Source: Tenacibaculum haliotis (GTDB lineage Bacteria > Bacteroidota > Bacteroidia > Flavobacteriales > Flavobacteriaceae). Taken from it: DNA of 55,778 nucleotides. Shown in pieces: positions 26,641 to 36,567 of the stretch. Location of the stretch: the NCBI RefSeq assembly GCF_025215075.1, contig NZ_JAOBTH010000017.1, positions 5,001 to 60,778 on the forward strand. Direction: 5' to 3'. Position numbers and translations under genes: made by a program. Below the pieces are notes generated by a model, which was not told where the DNA came from, did not search any database, and worked only from the letters and a program-made list of their open reading frames with translations. How positions within the stretch are numbered: the first letter of the stretch is position 1; every line of letters starts with the position of its first letter.

Positions 26641-26671
26641 ATTCCGCTTTCATAGCGGAATTTTTGTTTTT
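26641..26671 (+). terminator. Terminator after the flotillin gene
   Basis: ATTCCGCT-TTCAT-AGCGGAAT (26641-26661), a perfect 8-bp stem, then TTTTGTTTTT. Confidence 0.85.
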
Positions 26672-26676
26672 AGCAA

Positions 26677-27440
26677 TTCTTTACTTTCTACGGATAAAAA
26701 TGGTTAATAAATAGTTTTGCTGATATAGAACACTATACAAGTGCGTTATTCTGAATTTATTTCAGAATCGAATCTTTACAACAAACAATGCTGACTCTTG
26801 ATGAGAACCTGAAACAAGTTCAGGTTGACGTAACGTTTAGTAGCTATTTATTTGGATGATTTTCACCTATTCTTTACATTTTATAGATAAAAATAGTTAA
26901 TAAATAACTGTTTTGATTCAGAACTCGATACAAACGCGTCATTCTGAATTTATTTCAGAATCGAATCTTTACAACAAACAATGCTGACTCTTGATGAGAA
27001 CCTGAAACAAGTTCAGGTTGACGTAACGTTTAGAAGCTATTTATTTGGATGATTTTCACCTATTCTTTACATTTTACAGATAAAAAGAGTTAATAAATAA
27101 GCTGTGCCGATATAGAACACTATACAAGCGCGTTATTCTGAATTTATTTCAGAATCGAATCTTTTCAATAAATAGTATTGACTCTTGATGAGAACCTGAA
27201 ACAAGTTCAGGTTGACGTAACGTTTAGTAGCTATTTATTTGGATGATTTTCACCTATTCTTTACATTTTACAGATAAAAAGAGTTAATAAATAAGCTGTG
27301 CCGATATAGAACACTATACAAGCGCGTTATTCTGAATTTATTTCAGAATCGCATCTTTACAACAAACAATGCTGACTCTTGATGAGAACCTGAAACAAGT
27401 TCAGGTTGACGGAACGTTTAGTAGCCATTTATTTGGATGA
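26677..27440 (+). repeat. Four tandem 193-bp repeats with two hairpins each
   Basis: Four consecutive units begin with TTCTTTAC at 26677, 26870, 27063 and 27257; the spacing is 193, 193 and 194 bp, and the last unit stops at about 27440. Each unit holds ATTCTGAA-TTTA-TTTCAGAAT and AACCTGAA-ACAAG-TTCAGGTT, followed by GACG. Divergence between units is low, with scattered substitutions. There is no open frame running through the array, and the units abut without unique spacers, so it is not a CRISPR. Confidence 0.92.
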
Positions 27441-27539
27441 AATTGAGGGATTTAAAATATTACAACAATATCGATTCCTCTTGATTTAATGAAGAGAAAT
27501 AAAAAACTGGCTATCAAGCGGTACTTTTGTAAATAAGTT

Positions 27540-27665
27540 TAGCCCTGATTGAACGGTTTGTTTGAGCTCTTTTTTACTGTCTGATCGAGTGAATTTTGAA
27601 GGATGAAAAATTTGTATCGAGAACAGCTGAAAAAAAAGCGAGTAGTGAAAGCAGGAAATAGCTTC
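27540..27665 (+). repeat. dispersed intergenic repeat, copy 4
   Basis: Begins TAGCCCTGATTGAACGG, includes TGTTTGAGCTCTTTTTTAC, GATCGAGTGAATTTTGAAGG and AATTTGTATCGAGAACAGC, and ends AAAAAAAAGCGAGTAGTG, AAAGCAGGAAATAGCTTC. It shares its start and end with 2223-2363, its middle with 3681-3800 (inverted), and GAGCTC plus the tail with 1794-1886. It lies just upstream of bioB, whose -7-like TATTTTTG is at 27696-27703. Confidence 0.65.
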
Positions 27666-27725
27666 TAAAAAGAATAGATTGCCAATTAGTTTTTTTATTT
27701 TTGACAACACAAACAACTTGAATTT

Positions 27726-28826
27726 ATGAGTGAAGTAAGACATAACTGGACGAAAGAAGAAATTCTTGAAATATATAACAAACCTATGATGGAGCTTTTA
27801 TACGAGGCTGCAACGATTCATAGGAAGAGTCATGATCCTAATGTAGTACAGGTTTCTACATTATTATCTATAAAAACTGGTGGCTGTTCTGAAGATTGTG
27901 GGTACTGTCCGCAAGCGGCACGTTACCACACCAATGTTGATGGAAACGATTTAATGTCGGTACAACAAGTAAAAGCACAGGCTTTAAGAGCAAAATCGGG
28001 CGGAAGTTCTCGTGTTTGTATGGGAGCTGCTTGGAGAAACGTAAAAGACGGCCCAGAGTTTGACCAAGTTTTAGACATGGTAAGAACCATTAATAAGCTA
28101 GATATGGAGGTTTGCTGTACTTTAGGTATGGTTACCGAAAACCAAGCGCAACGTTTGGCTGAAGCTGGTTTATATGCGTATAATCATAATTTAGATTCAT
28201 CGGAAGAATATTATAAGGAAGTAATTTCTACACGTGGTTACCAAGATCGTTTAGATACCATTAGCAATGTTCGTAAAACAAATGTAACTGTTTGTTCGGG
28301 TGGAATTATTGGAATGGGAGAAAATGCAGCAGACAGAGCAGGAATGTTAGTGGCTTTATCTACTTTAGATCCTCAACCAGAATCTACACCTATTAACGCA
28401 CTAGTTGCTGTTGAAGGAACACCGTTAGAAGATGAAAAACCTGTAGAAATTTGGGATATGGTGCGTATGGTAGCTACTACACGTATTGTGTTACCTGAAA
28501 CTCAGGTTCGTTTATCGGCAGGAAGAACGCAAATGAGTAGAGAAGGACAAGCTATGTGTTTCTTTGCTGGAGCGAATTCTATTTTTGCAGGTGATAAGTT
28601 GTTAACGACTCCGAATCCTGATGTAAATGAAGACATGAAAATGTTTGAAATGCTAGGAATGAATCCTCAAAAACCATTTACTAAAAAAGTACAACCACAA
28701 TCGGTTGAAGCAAAAGATTCTAAATTTGAAAACTTAGGAGAAAAGCCAAAATGGTCTCGTCCTGAGCACAAAATTGAGCGTAACGAAGAGAAAAAGCAAG
28801 AAGCTTTGGCTTTTAGAAAAAAATAA
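27726..28826 (+). CDS. bioB: Biotin synthase
   Basis: A 366-residue radical SAM enzyme inserting sulfur into dethiobiotin. The 4Fe-4S cluster cysteines are C54, C58 and C61 (GGCSEDCGYCPQ). Further cysteines expected for the 2Fe-2S cluster are in SRVCMGAAWR, EVCCTLGM and VTVCSGG, with the arginine in RLSAGR. The C-terminal 40 residues are a charged tail (PQSVEAKDSKFENLGEKPK...) longer than the catalytic core needs. It is separated from the other bio genes by about 3 kb and has its own promoter region: TATTTTTG at 27696-27703, but no TTG at the standard spacing. Confidence 0.96.
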   Translation: MSEVRHNWTKEEILEIYNKPMMELLYEAATIHRKSHDPNVVQVSTLLSIKTGGCSEDCGYCPQAARYHTNVDGNDLMSVQQVKAQALRAKSGGSSRVCMGAAWRNVKDGPEFDQVLDMVRTINKLDMEVCCTLGMVTENQAQRLAEAGLYAYNHNLDSSEEYYKEVISTRGYQDRLDTISNVRKTNVTVCSGGIIGMGENAADRAGMLVALSTLDPQPESTPINALVAVEGTPLEDEKPVEIWDMVRMVATTRIVLPETQVRLSAGRTQMSREGQAMCFFAGANSIFAGDKLLTTPNPDVNEDMKMFEMLGMNPQKPFTKKVQPQSVEAKDSKFENLGEKPKWSRPEHKIERNEEKKQEALAFRKK

Positions 28827-28849
28827 TTTCAATTTTTCTTAAATATAAA

Positions 28850-28876
28850 AAAGCGCCAATATTGGCGCTTTTTATT
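28850..28876. terminator. Bidirectional terminator, bioB / TM2 gene
   Basis: AAAAGCGCCAAT-ATTGGCGCTTTT is a perfect palindrome flanked by A and T runs, so it can end transcription from bioB (+) and from the TM2-protein gene (-). Confidence 0.85.
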
Positions 28877-28923
28877 TTTTATAATCTATAATAAATAGTG
28901 AAAATAAATTTTCACTTTTCAGC

Positions 28924-29229
28924 TTAAAACCAAGCTTTCTTATTATTTTGGTAAGTTTCTACAAACTCTTCATCAGTTTTTGTTAAGTACATAATACCTT
29001 CTACTAAACCTATAATCCAAGGAATGTAAACTAAAAAAGCACCTATTATAATACACATTAAAACAATAGATAATAATGTTCCTCCTAGCATAATTAGTCC
29101 TTCTTTTGTATACCCTAAGATAAACTTATGAACTCCAAATCCTCCTAATACAATAGCTAAAATACCTGCTAAAATTCGTTTACTTTCTTGAGTTGGAACT
29201 GGTTTTCCATTTTCATCAATTACATTCAT
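28924..29229 (-). CDS. TM2 domain-containing membrane protein
   Basis: A 101-residue protein with a short cytoplasmic N-terminus. The TM2 domain follows: RILAGILAIVLGGFGVHKF, LGYTKEGLIMLGGTL, and a second hydrophobic pair ending IGLVEGIMYLTKTDEEF. The GxxGxHKFxLG pattern between the helices is the family signature. Function unknown. It is a small single gene ended by the terminator shared with bioB. Confidence 0.85.
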   Translation of the reverse strand: MNVIDENGKPVPTQESKRILAGILAIVLGGFGVHKFILGYTKEGLIMLGGTLLSIVLMCIIIGAFLVYIPWIIGLVEGIMYLTKTDEEFVETYQNNKKAWF

Positions 29230-29263
29230 TTTTTTTGTTTTTAATAATTAGTTGGTGCTAAAT

Positions 29264-29653
29264 TTATAAAAAAGCTACGTCATTTGGCTCCCAAAGTTCA
29301 ACTTTATTTCCATCTAAATCTATAATCCACCCAAACTTACCGTAATCGTACTCTTCTATCTTACCTAAAACCTGTACTCCTTTTGTTTTTAGCTCCTCTA
29401 ATAATTCTACCAAATTTTCTACTCGGTAGTTAAACATAAAGTCTTTATTTGATGGTTGAAAATGTTTGGTATCTTTTGTAAACGGACTCCATTGTGTAGA
29501 TGCTTCTTTTCCTTCATTATCTTTCCACCAAAAGGTACAACCCCAATCATCCGTATTAAAGCCTAAATTATTTTTATACCAATCTTTGGTTTCTGATACA
29601 TTTTCGGTTTTAAAAAACACACCACCTATTCCTAAAACTTTACCTTTTTTCAT
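29264..29653 (-). CDS. VOC/glyoxalase-family protein
   Basis: A 129-residue protein with one beta-alpha-beta-beta-beta module pair of the vicinal oxygen chelate fold. It opens GIGGVFFKTENVSETKDWY and closes with a GWIIDLDGNKVELWEP strand carrying the conserved Glu. Members include glyoxalase I-like and resistance proteins; the substrate is not predictable. The start overlaps the stop of the upstream DUF1801 gene by one base (TAATG), so the two are coupled. Confidence 0.85.
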   Translation of the reverse strand: MKKGKVLGIGGVFFKTENVSETKDWYKNNLGFNTDDWGCTFWWKDNEGKEASTQWSPFTKDTKHFQPSNKDFMFNYRVENLVELLEELKTKGVQVLGKIEEYDYGKFGWIIDLDGNKVELWEPNDVAFL

Positions 29654-30111
29654 TATTTCTTTTTTATAGCTGATTCATAAATAGCAATCCATTCTTTAAC
29701 TGTCATTTTTGTACAAAGTTCTTTGATTAAATCAAACGGAATTTCTTCTATTTTCTTGAATCGAATACAACTTTTACCCATATCTAATTTACGTTTACAA
29801 TGCTTTGGATATTCAGCAACAAACCAATCATATAATTCTTTTTTAGCATAAATTCCGCTATGATATAAATTGATTGAATTTTTCTGTGAAGCAATATTTA
29901 TAAACGGAAGTGGCAGTTTAGGATCACAATGATAACCATTTGGGTATACCGCATGAGGCACATAATAACCAATCATATTATAACTCATACCTTCTTCAAA
30001 ACCTTTGGGAAGATTGTTTTTTATAATATTCCGCAGTTTTTCTAGAATTACTTGTCGCTCTTCCGGAATTTGCGCTATATATTTTTCAGGTGAATTGGCT
30101 TCGTATTTCAT
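29653..30111 (-). CDS. DUF1801 (YdhG-like) protein
   Basis: A 152-residue protein of the DUF1801 family: SPEKYIAQIPEERQVILEKL at the N-terminus, then EEGMSYNMIGYYVP and KCKRK-type SCIRFKKIEEIPFDLI near the C-terminus. The fold is related to the iron-chaperone-like YdhG/frataxin-like proteins. Role unknown. It is translationally coupled to the VOC-family gene downstream. Confidence 0.82.
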   Translation of the reverse strand: MKYEANSPEKYIAQIPEERQVILEKLRNIIKNNLPKGFEEGMSYNMIGYYVPHAVYPNGYHCDPKLPLPFINIASQKNSINLYHSGIYAKKELYDWFVAEYPKHCKRKLDMGKSCIRFKKIEEIPFDLIKELCTKMTVKEWIAIYESAIKKK

Positions 30112-30136
30112 GGTAACTAATTTTAAAAGTTACAAG

Positions 30137-31075
30137 TTAACAAAATTTTGCTTTTATTTTATCTACAATTGTTTGTGCTAGTTTTTCTTTACTTTCAACC
30201 GTCCAACCTGCAACATGCGGAGAAAGCAATACATTATCAGCATTTATTAAATATTTAAATGCAGCTGGCATCTCTTGATTTACAAATAAATTCTCAAAAG
30301 ATTTTTTCTCGTACTCTAAAACATCTAAACCTGCTCCTAATATTTTACCAGATTTTAAAGCATCAACCAAATCGGTAGTAACAACAGATTTTCCTCTTGC
30401 CGTATTTAATAACCAAAAAGGATTAGAAAAAGCATTGATAAAATCTGAATCAATCATATTCATCGTTAAAGCTGTTTGTGGAGTATGTAAGCTTAAAACG
30501 TCCGATTTTTCTTGTAATTCTTTTAACGAAACTTGGGTGCAATTTTCATCGCCAACATTCGGTTTAATATCATAACACAGAACTTTCACGTCAAAACCAC
30601 GAAGTTTTTTTGCAAAAGATTTACCCATATTACCATAACCAATTAAACCAACTGTTTTTCCGTCGAGTTCAATTCCACGATTATCTTCACGCAACCATTT
30701 TCCGTTTCTAACTTCTTTATCAGTTTTATTCAACTTATTAAAAAGTGATAATAACATTCCCAAAGTATGCTCACCAACCGCATTGCTGTTTCCTTCAGGT
30801 GCTGAAATTAAATACACTCCTTTTTTCTCAGCATAGTCACAAGCTATATTTTCTAAACCAGCACCTACTCGACCAATAAACTTAAGGTTGGTCGCTTTAT
30901 CTAAAAAAGTAGCATCAATAGAAAATCTACTTCGGATGATGATTCCGTTATAGTGATGAATTTTAGCTTCAATTTCTATTTTTGTAGACTTATAATCTTC
31001 TTCATTTGTAAAACCTGCATTATTTAACTGCTCTAATAACAAAGGATGATTTGAATCTAAGTGAAGTATTTTCAT
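30137..31075 (-). CDS. D-isomer 2-hydroxyacid dehydrogenase family protein
   Basis: A 312-residue NAD-dependent dehydrogenase of the SerA/GhrA family. The Rossmann motif VGLIGYGNMGKSFAKKL lies at about 140-156. The catalytic Arg is in LLNTARGKSVV, a Glu is in GAGLDVLEYE and the His is in SPHVAGWTVES. The N-terminal substrate domain contains GRVGAGLENIACDYAEKKG. It lacks the ACT domain of long 3-phosphoglycerate dehydrogenases. The substrate (3-phosphoglycerate, glyoxylate, or another 2-hydroxyacid) cannot be fixed. It lies downstream of panB on the same strand, behind a terminator. Confidence 0.88.
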   Translation of the reverse strand: MKILHLDSNHPLLLEQLNNAGFTNEEDYKSTKIEIEAKIHHYNGIIIRSRFSIDATFLDKATNLKFIGRVGAGLENIACDYAEKKGVYLISAPEGNSNAVGEHTLGMLLSLFNKLNKTDKEVRNGKWLREDNRGIELDGKTVGLIGYGNMGKSFAKKLRGFDVKVLCYDIKPNVGDENCTQVSLKELQEKSDVLSLHTPQTALTMNMIDSDFINAFSNPFWLLNTARGKSVVTTDLVDALKSGKILGAGLDVLEYEKKSFENLFVNQEMPAAFKYLINADNVLLSPHVAGWTVESKEKLAQTIVDKIKAKFC

Positions 31076-31089
31076 TTTTTATCTGATAA

Positions 31090-31116
31090 AAAAAAGCCTT
31101 CTTTTCAGAAGACTTT
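31090..31116 (-). terminator. Terminator of panB
   Basis: On the minus strand AAGTCTTC-TGAAAA-GAAGGCTT, an 8-bp stem with one wobble, followed by a T run; it starts 7 bp after the panB stop. Confidence 0.75.
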
Positions 31117-31121
31117 TCAGT

Positions 31122-31940
31122 TTAATATTGTTCTTTTTCGTTCGGAAAGTCTTTTGATTTTACATCGGCTATATAATTTTGAAAAGCGCTGGTCATTTCT
31201 GAATATAAATCTAAATATCTACGTAAAAAACGCGGATTAAATTCATGTGTCATTCCAATCATATCGTGGGTAACTAATACTTGTCCGTCTACGCCACCAC
31301 CAGCTCCAATACCAATCACCGGAATTGTTAAACTTTCGGCTACTTTTTGAGCCAAAGCTGCCGGAACTTTTTCTAAAACCAAAGCAAAACAACCTAATTC
31401 TTGTAATAATTTAGCGTCTTCTAATAATTTCTCTGCCTCTTCATCTTCTTTCGCTCTAACAGTATAAGTTCCGAATTTATAAATAGATTGAGGTGTTAAT
31501 CCTAAATGCCCCATTACAGGAATACCTGCGGTTAATATTCTGGATACCGACTCACCTATTTCACTTCCTCCTTCTAACTTTACTGCGTGTCCGCCAGATT
31601 CTTTCATCACTTTTATAGCAGATTCTAAAGCACTTTTAGAATTCCCTTGATAAGTACCAAAAGGTAAATCAACCACCACTAAACAACGTTCAATAGCTCT
31701 TACTACAGAACTTGCATGATATATCATTTGATCGAGTGTAATTGGTAAAGTCGTTTCGTGACCCGCCATTACATTTGAAGCTGAATCGCCTACTAAAATG
31801 ACATCAATTCCTGCACCATCTACAATTTTTGCCATCGTATAATCATAAGCAGTAAGCATAGAGATTTTTTCTCCGTTCGCTTTCATTTCTACTAATGACT
31901 TTGTCGTTACTCTTTTATATTGTTTTTTAGCTACTGACAT
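31122..31940 (-). CDS. panB: 3-methyl-2-oxobutanoate hydroxymethyltransferase
   Basis: A 272-residue TIM-barrel enzyme making ketopantoate from 2-oxoisovalerate and 5,10-methylene-THF, the first step of pantothenate synthesis. Signature blocks are [53 protein letters not shown] and [20 protein letters not shown]. The length is normal and the start [13 protein letters not shown] is in a standard position. No other pan gene is adjacent. Confidence 0.95.
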   Translation of the reverse strand: MSVAKKQYKRVTTKSLVEMKANGEKISMLTAYDYTMAKIVDGAGIDVILVGDSASNVMAGHETTLPITLDQMIYHASSVVRAIERCLVVVDLPFGTYQGNSKSALESAIKVMKESGGHAVKLEGGSEIGESVSRILTAGIPVMGHLGLTPQSIYKFGTYTVRAKEDEEAEKLLEDAKLLQELGCFALVLEKVPAALAQKVAESLTIPVIGIGAGGGVDGQVLVTHDMIGMTHEFNPRFLRRYLDLYSEMTSAFQNYIADVKSKDFPNEKEQY

Positions 31941-32107
31941 TATTTCGAATTTTCTTGATTGTAAAAATACGCAATTAATCGATTTAATTATCGCATAAAA
32001 TCAAGTAACAATTCTAATATCTTTAATTTATTAAAGTTCATAATCTTCTGTTAATCCGATTCAGTTCGTCATTTTTTTAATAGCTTTACGTTATAAACTA
32101 CACTATC

Positions 32108-32581
32108 ATGCATAAAACAATCACTTTTCTTATCATTTTTGTATTTACGAATGTTGCTAATGCACAAAAAAACACAGCACATATCGCTATTAAAAAAACG
32201 ATTGGAACTTTTTTTGATGGACTTCATAAAGGCGATAGTACACTTGTTAGTTCTACTTTACATGCGACTATTAGCATACAAACTACTTTTACAAATAAAA
32301 ACGGTATTAAAACCTTAGTTACTGATACGAAGAAAAAACTTTTAACTGGAATTGCCAATAAAAAACCTGAGCATATTTATTTAGAAAAACTATTATCTTG
32401 GGACATTAATCTTGATGGAAATTTAGCTTCTGTTTGGACACCTTATGAGTTTTATTTAAATGGAAAATTTAGCCATTGTGGAGCCAATTCTTTTCAGTTG
32501 TTTAATAACAACGGAAAATGGGAAATAATTTATTTAGTAGATATGAGACGTAAAAATGATTGTAGAGCTTCTAAAAAATAA
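32108..32581 (+). CDS. Secreted NTF2-like (SnoaL/DUF4440-type) protein
   Basis: A 157-residue protein with a signal peptide (HKTITFLIIFVFTNVANAQ, cleavage near residue 20). The mature part looks like an NTF2-type cone: IKKTIGTFFDGLHKGDSTLV, a middle ATISIQTTF strand and a closing SFQLFNNNGKWEIIYLVD. Such proteins are small periplasmic or exported domains of unknown ligand. It is followed 15 bp downstream by the ECF sigma gene but has its own probable promoter region. Confidence 0.75.
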   Translation: MHKTITFLIIFVFTNVANAQKNTAHIAIKKTIGTFFDGLHKGDSTLVSSTLHATISIQTTFTNKNGIKTLVTDTKKKLLTGIANKKPEHIYLEKLLSWDINLDGNLASVWTPYEFYLNGKFSHCGANSFQLFNNNGKWEIIYLVDMRRKNDCRASKK

Positions 32582-32596
32582 CCTATATTTGACACA

Positions 32597-33160
32597 ATGG
32601 ATGGAACAAATACTTTAACACCCAACAAATGGGTAGATGCTTATGCTGATTATTTATTTAATTATGCTGTGGCTCGTGTAAATGATTCTAATATTGCCAA
32701 GGATTTAGTGCAAGAAACATTTTTTGCAGGTCTTAAATCTGCTAAAAATTTTCAAGGTAAGGCTACCGAAAGAACTTGGTTAGTTTCAATATTAAAAAGA
32801 AAAGTAATTGATCATTATCGAAAAATAAATTCTAATAAAGGGCAAGCCGAAGTTAGAATGAGTTTTTATGATAGTGGCGATAATGAAGGGAATTGGATTG
32901 AAGAACGCGTACCACAATCTTGGGATAATGAAGCCGAAAAAAATATTGAAAATGAAGAGTTAAAATCTCAATTAGAAGATTGTATTGATAAACTTCCTGA
33001 AAAATATGCCATGGTTTTTAGAATGAAAACCATTCAAGAATTTGAAACTGAAGAAATTTGTAAGGAACTAAATATCACTGCGTCAAACCTATGGGTTATT
33101 ATTCATAGAGCAAGAACTCAGCTAAGAAGTTGTATGGAAAAGAACTGGTTTAATAAGTAA
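32597..33160 (+). CDS. ECF-type RNA polymerase sigma factor
   Basis: A 187-residue sigma-70 family protein of the extracytoplasmic-function class. Region 2 is at about 10-75 (DYLFNYAVARVNDSNIAKDL, VQETFF, then RTWLVSILKRKVIDHYRK), with a long acidic linker to region 4 at about 125-182 (KLPEKYAMVFRMKTIQEFE, then TASNLWVIIHRARTQLR). TTG (32560-32562), N21 and TATATTTG (32584-32591) precede the start with only 5 bases between the -7 element and the ATG. The transcript may be leaderless. The next gene encodes a candidate anti-sigma protein. Confidence 0.93.
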   Translation: MDGTNTLTPNKWVDAYADYLFNYAVARVNDSNIAKDLVQETFFAGLKSAKNFQGKATERTWLVSILKRKVIDHYRKINSNKGQAEVRMSFYDSGDNEGNWIEERVPQSWDNEAEKNIENEELKSQLEDCIDKLPEKYAMVFRMKTIQEFETEEICKELNITASNLWVIIHRARTQLRSCMEKNWFNK

Positions 33161-33166
33161 GAAATA

Positions 33167-33427
33167 ATGTTTAAGAAATTTAAAATAACATGTGATGAAG
33201 TAACTGCTATTTGCGATAAAGCGCAATATGGTGAAGCTTCATTTTATGAAAAACTACAGCTCAACTGGCATTTATTAGCCTGTAAAATATGTGCTTTGTA
33301 TTCTAAACAAAATAGTAAAATGTCTGATATTTTTAAAATGAAGGCTAGTAATTGTAAAAATGAAACAAAGTGTTTATCTAAAAAAGACAAAGATGCTTTA
33401 AAAGAGCAATTAAGTCAATTTAATTAA
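33167..33427 (+). CDS. Small ZAS-like anti-sigma candidate
   Basis: An 86-residue soluble protein starting 6 bp after the sigma gene. It has a Cys early (ITCDEVTAICDKAQ) followed by HLLACKIC, that is Hx3Cx2C, the arrangement of the zinc-binding anti-sigma (ZAS) motif. There is no membrane segment, unlike the usual anti-sigma factor. I infer it binds the neighbouring ECF sigma factor in a redox- or zinc-dependent way. A terminator follows. Confidence 0.7.
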   Translation: MFKKFKITCDEVTAICDKAQYGEASFYEKLQLNWHLLACKICALYSKQNSKMSDIFKMKASNCKNETKCLSKKDKDALKEQLSQFN

Positions 33428-33464
33428 TTGTTTAGTTTATATGTAATTGATTTTTGTTAGATTG

Positions 33465-33500
33465 AAAACGGAATTTATTTTAAAATAAGTTCCGTTTTTT
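33465..33500 (+). terminator. Terminator of the sigma-factor operon
   Basis: AAACGGAATTTATTTT and AAAATAAGTTCCGTTT form a nearly perfect 16-bp stem with one wobble, ending in a T run (33494-33501). Confidence 0.8.
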
Positions 33501-33526
33501 TATACCTTTGAATCAAAATTAAAACC

Positions 33527-34168
33527 ATGCATTTTCTTCCTGAAAAAATTGATACTTATGTTGTTAATCATTCACAACAAGAGCCTAAAATACTACAAGA
33601 GTTAACCAAAGAAACCTGGCAAAAAGTATTAAATCCTAGAATGTTAAGTGGTGCTTTTCAAGGAAGGGTTTTATCAATGATTTCAAAATTAATTAATCCG
33701 AAATCAATTTTAGAAATTGGTACTTATACTGGTTATTCTGCCTTGTGTTTAGCGGAAGGTTTGTCCGAAGATGGAAAACTTTACACTATTGATAAAAATG
33801 AAGAGCTAGAAGAGTTACAAGCTACTTATTTTAAAAAATCAGCTTATAAAAGTCAGATTCAACAGTATATCGGAAATGCGATTGATATTATTCCGACTAT
33901 AAATACCAAATTCGACTTAGTTTTTATTGATGCTGATAAATCTAATTATCTAAATTATTTCGATTTAATTATTGATAAAATGAATACAGGTGGTGTAATT
34001 TTATCTGATAATGTACTTTGGAGTGGTAAAGTAGTAGAAGCTCTTAATCCGAAAGATATCGACACCAAAGTTCTTTTAGAATATAACAGAAAACTTAATG
34101 AAGATGATCGCTTAGAAACTGTTTTATTACCAATACGAGATGGGTTAACAATTAGTCGTGTAAAGTAA
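33527..34168 (+). CDS. SAM-dependent O-methyltransferase (class I, COMT/CCoAOMT-like)
   Basis: A 213-residue methyltransferase of the bacterial O-methyltransferase_3 family. The SAM-binding motif is LEIGTYTGYSALCLAEGL (about 65-82). The metal/active-site block is FIDADKSNYLNYFD followed by GGVILSDNVLWSGKV. A -7-like TACCTTTG (33503-33510) lies 16 bp before the ATG. The substrate is unknown; catechol-like or CoA-thioester phenolics are usual in the family. Its end is 2 bp from the converging tatA gene. Confidence 0.9.
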   Translation: MHFLPEKIDTYVVNHSQQEPKILQELTKETWQKVLNPRMLSGAFQGRVLSMISKLINPKSILEIGTYTGYSALCLAEGLSEDGKLYTIDKNEELEELQATYFKKSAYKSQIQQYIGNAIDIIPTINTKFDLVFIDADKSNYLNYFDLIIDKMNTGGVILSDNVLWSGKVVEALNPKDIDTKVLLEYNRKLNEDDRLETVLLPIRDGLTISRVK

Positions 34169-34170
34169 TT

Positions 34171-34452
34171 TTAAAAATTTCTTTTTATAGGGCCTGTAAA
34201 ATCATCAATATTGTCTTTTACTTTGTTAACTTCATTATTGATGTCTTTTACAAAATCAGTATCTATTCCTTGATTTTTTGCGCTATCATTAATTTCTTTC
34301 TTGATATCATTGGTTGCATCCTTAACCTGACGTATACCTTTTCCTAGTCCTCTAGCTATTTCAGGAATTTTATCTGCTCCGAATAACATAACGACTAATA
34401 ACAAGATTACAAAAATCTCAGGACCTCCTATAAATAAAAATACTACATTCAT
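34171..34452 (-). CDS. tatA: Sec-independent protein translocase TatA/E
   Basis: A 93-residue protein with an N-terminal membrane helix ([20 protein letters not shown]), the FGxxKxPE hinge ([14 protein letters not shown]) and an amphipathic helix, then a charged tail. It is TatA-like rather than TatB. It forms the pore for folded-protein export; tatC is not in this window. A TATCTTTG -7-like element lies only 5 bp before the ATG. Confidence 0.93.
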   Translation of the reverse strand: MNVVFLFIGGPEIFVILLLVVMLFGADKIPEIARGLGKGIRQVKDATNDIKKEINDSAKNQGIDTDFVKDINNEVNKVKDNIDDFTGPIKRNF

Positions 34453-34496
34453 TGCTACAAAGATAATTAAAATCAGTAGTTAAATTCTTTATAAAA

Positions 34497-34529
34497 TAAA
34501 AAAAGCCAAACTTTACGTTTGGCTTTTTT
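34497..34529 (-). terminator. Terminator of atpD-atpC
   Basis: On the minus strand AAAAGCCAAAC-GTAAA-GTTTGGCTTTT, an 11-bp perfect stem and T run, 22 bp after the atpC stop. Confidence 0.9.
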
Positions 34530-34548
34530 ATTTATGATTTATAAGTAA

Positions 34549-34842
34549 TTAATCTGCAAGAATAATTGCCTTATTATCTTTCATTTCTAAAGTTCCAGAT
34601 TTGATTGCTAAAGTTAATACTTTATCATCTTCTGGTAAACTTACTATGCTGCCATGTAAATCATCAAAAATTAAATGATTTTGTGTATGTACATGTACTT
34701 TTACAGTTCCTTGATTTAAAATAGACACGACTGGTGCGTGATTATTTAACATCTGAAATTCACCGTTTACACCTGGTACAGTAACAGAATCAACTTCTGA
34801 CGAAAACAAAATAGCTTCTGGAGTTACAATTTCTAAAAACAT
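34549..34842 (-). CDS. atpC: ATP synthase F1 subunit epsilon (short form)
   Basis: A 97-residue epsilon subunit that contains only the N-terminal beta-sandwich domain (FLEIVTPEAILFSSEVDSVT, VPGVNGEFQMLNNHAP, IVSL). The C-terminal helical hairpin that inhibits ATP hydrolysis in longer forms is absent, as is common in Bacteroidota. It follows atpD after 33 bp on the same strand. Confidence 0.92.
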   Translation of the reverse strand: MFLEIVTPEAILFSSEVDSVTVPGVNGEFQMLNNHAPVVSILNQGTVKVHVHTQNHLIFDDLHGSIVSLPEDDKVLTLAIKSGTLEMKDNKAIILAD

Positions 34843-34875
34843 AATTTCAATAGAATTTATTATTATTAATTGTTA

Positions 34876-36399
<1,524 letters not shown>

Positions 36400-36511
36400 T
36401 TAAAGTTATTTAATTTGCTATGTGAGCTTTAGCTCATTTTTCAAAGTGCAAAGGTAATTTTTTTAGTGGAATTTAAAAAGTCTTTCACGCTATTTTTACT
36501 AAAAATATTGC

Positions 36512-36543
36512 ATAAAAAAAAGCCTCACGGAAGTGAGGCTTTT
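36512..36543 (-). terminator. Terminator of the OmpA-family gene
   Basis: On the minus strand AAAGCCTCAC-TTCC-GTGAGGCTTT, 10-bp perfect stem followed by eight or more T, 25 bp after the stop codon. Confidence 0.9.
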
Positions 36544-36567
36544 AATATTATAAATGTTTTAATTAAA

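Noticed and set aside
26677..27440. CRISPR array
   Set aside because: Units are 193 bp, contiguous and lack unique spacers; no cas genes are near. It is a tandem repeat array.
27486..27743. An 85-residue frame on the minus strand before bioB
   Set aside because: Falls within the dispersed repeat and the bioB start region; low-complexity Phe/Leu/Ser content and no homology recognised.
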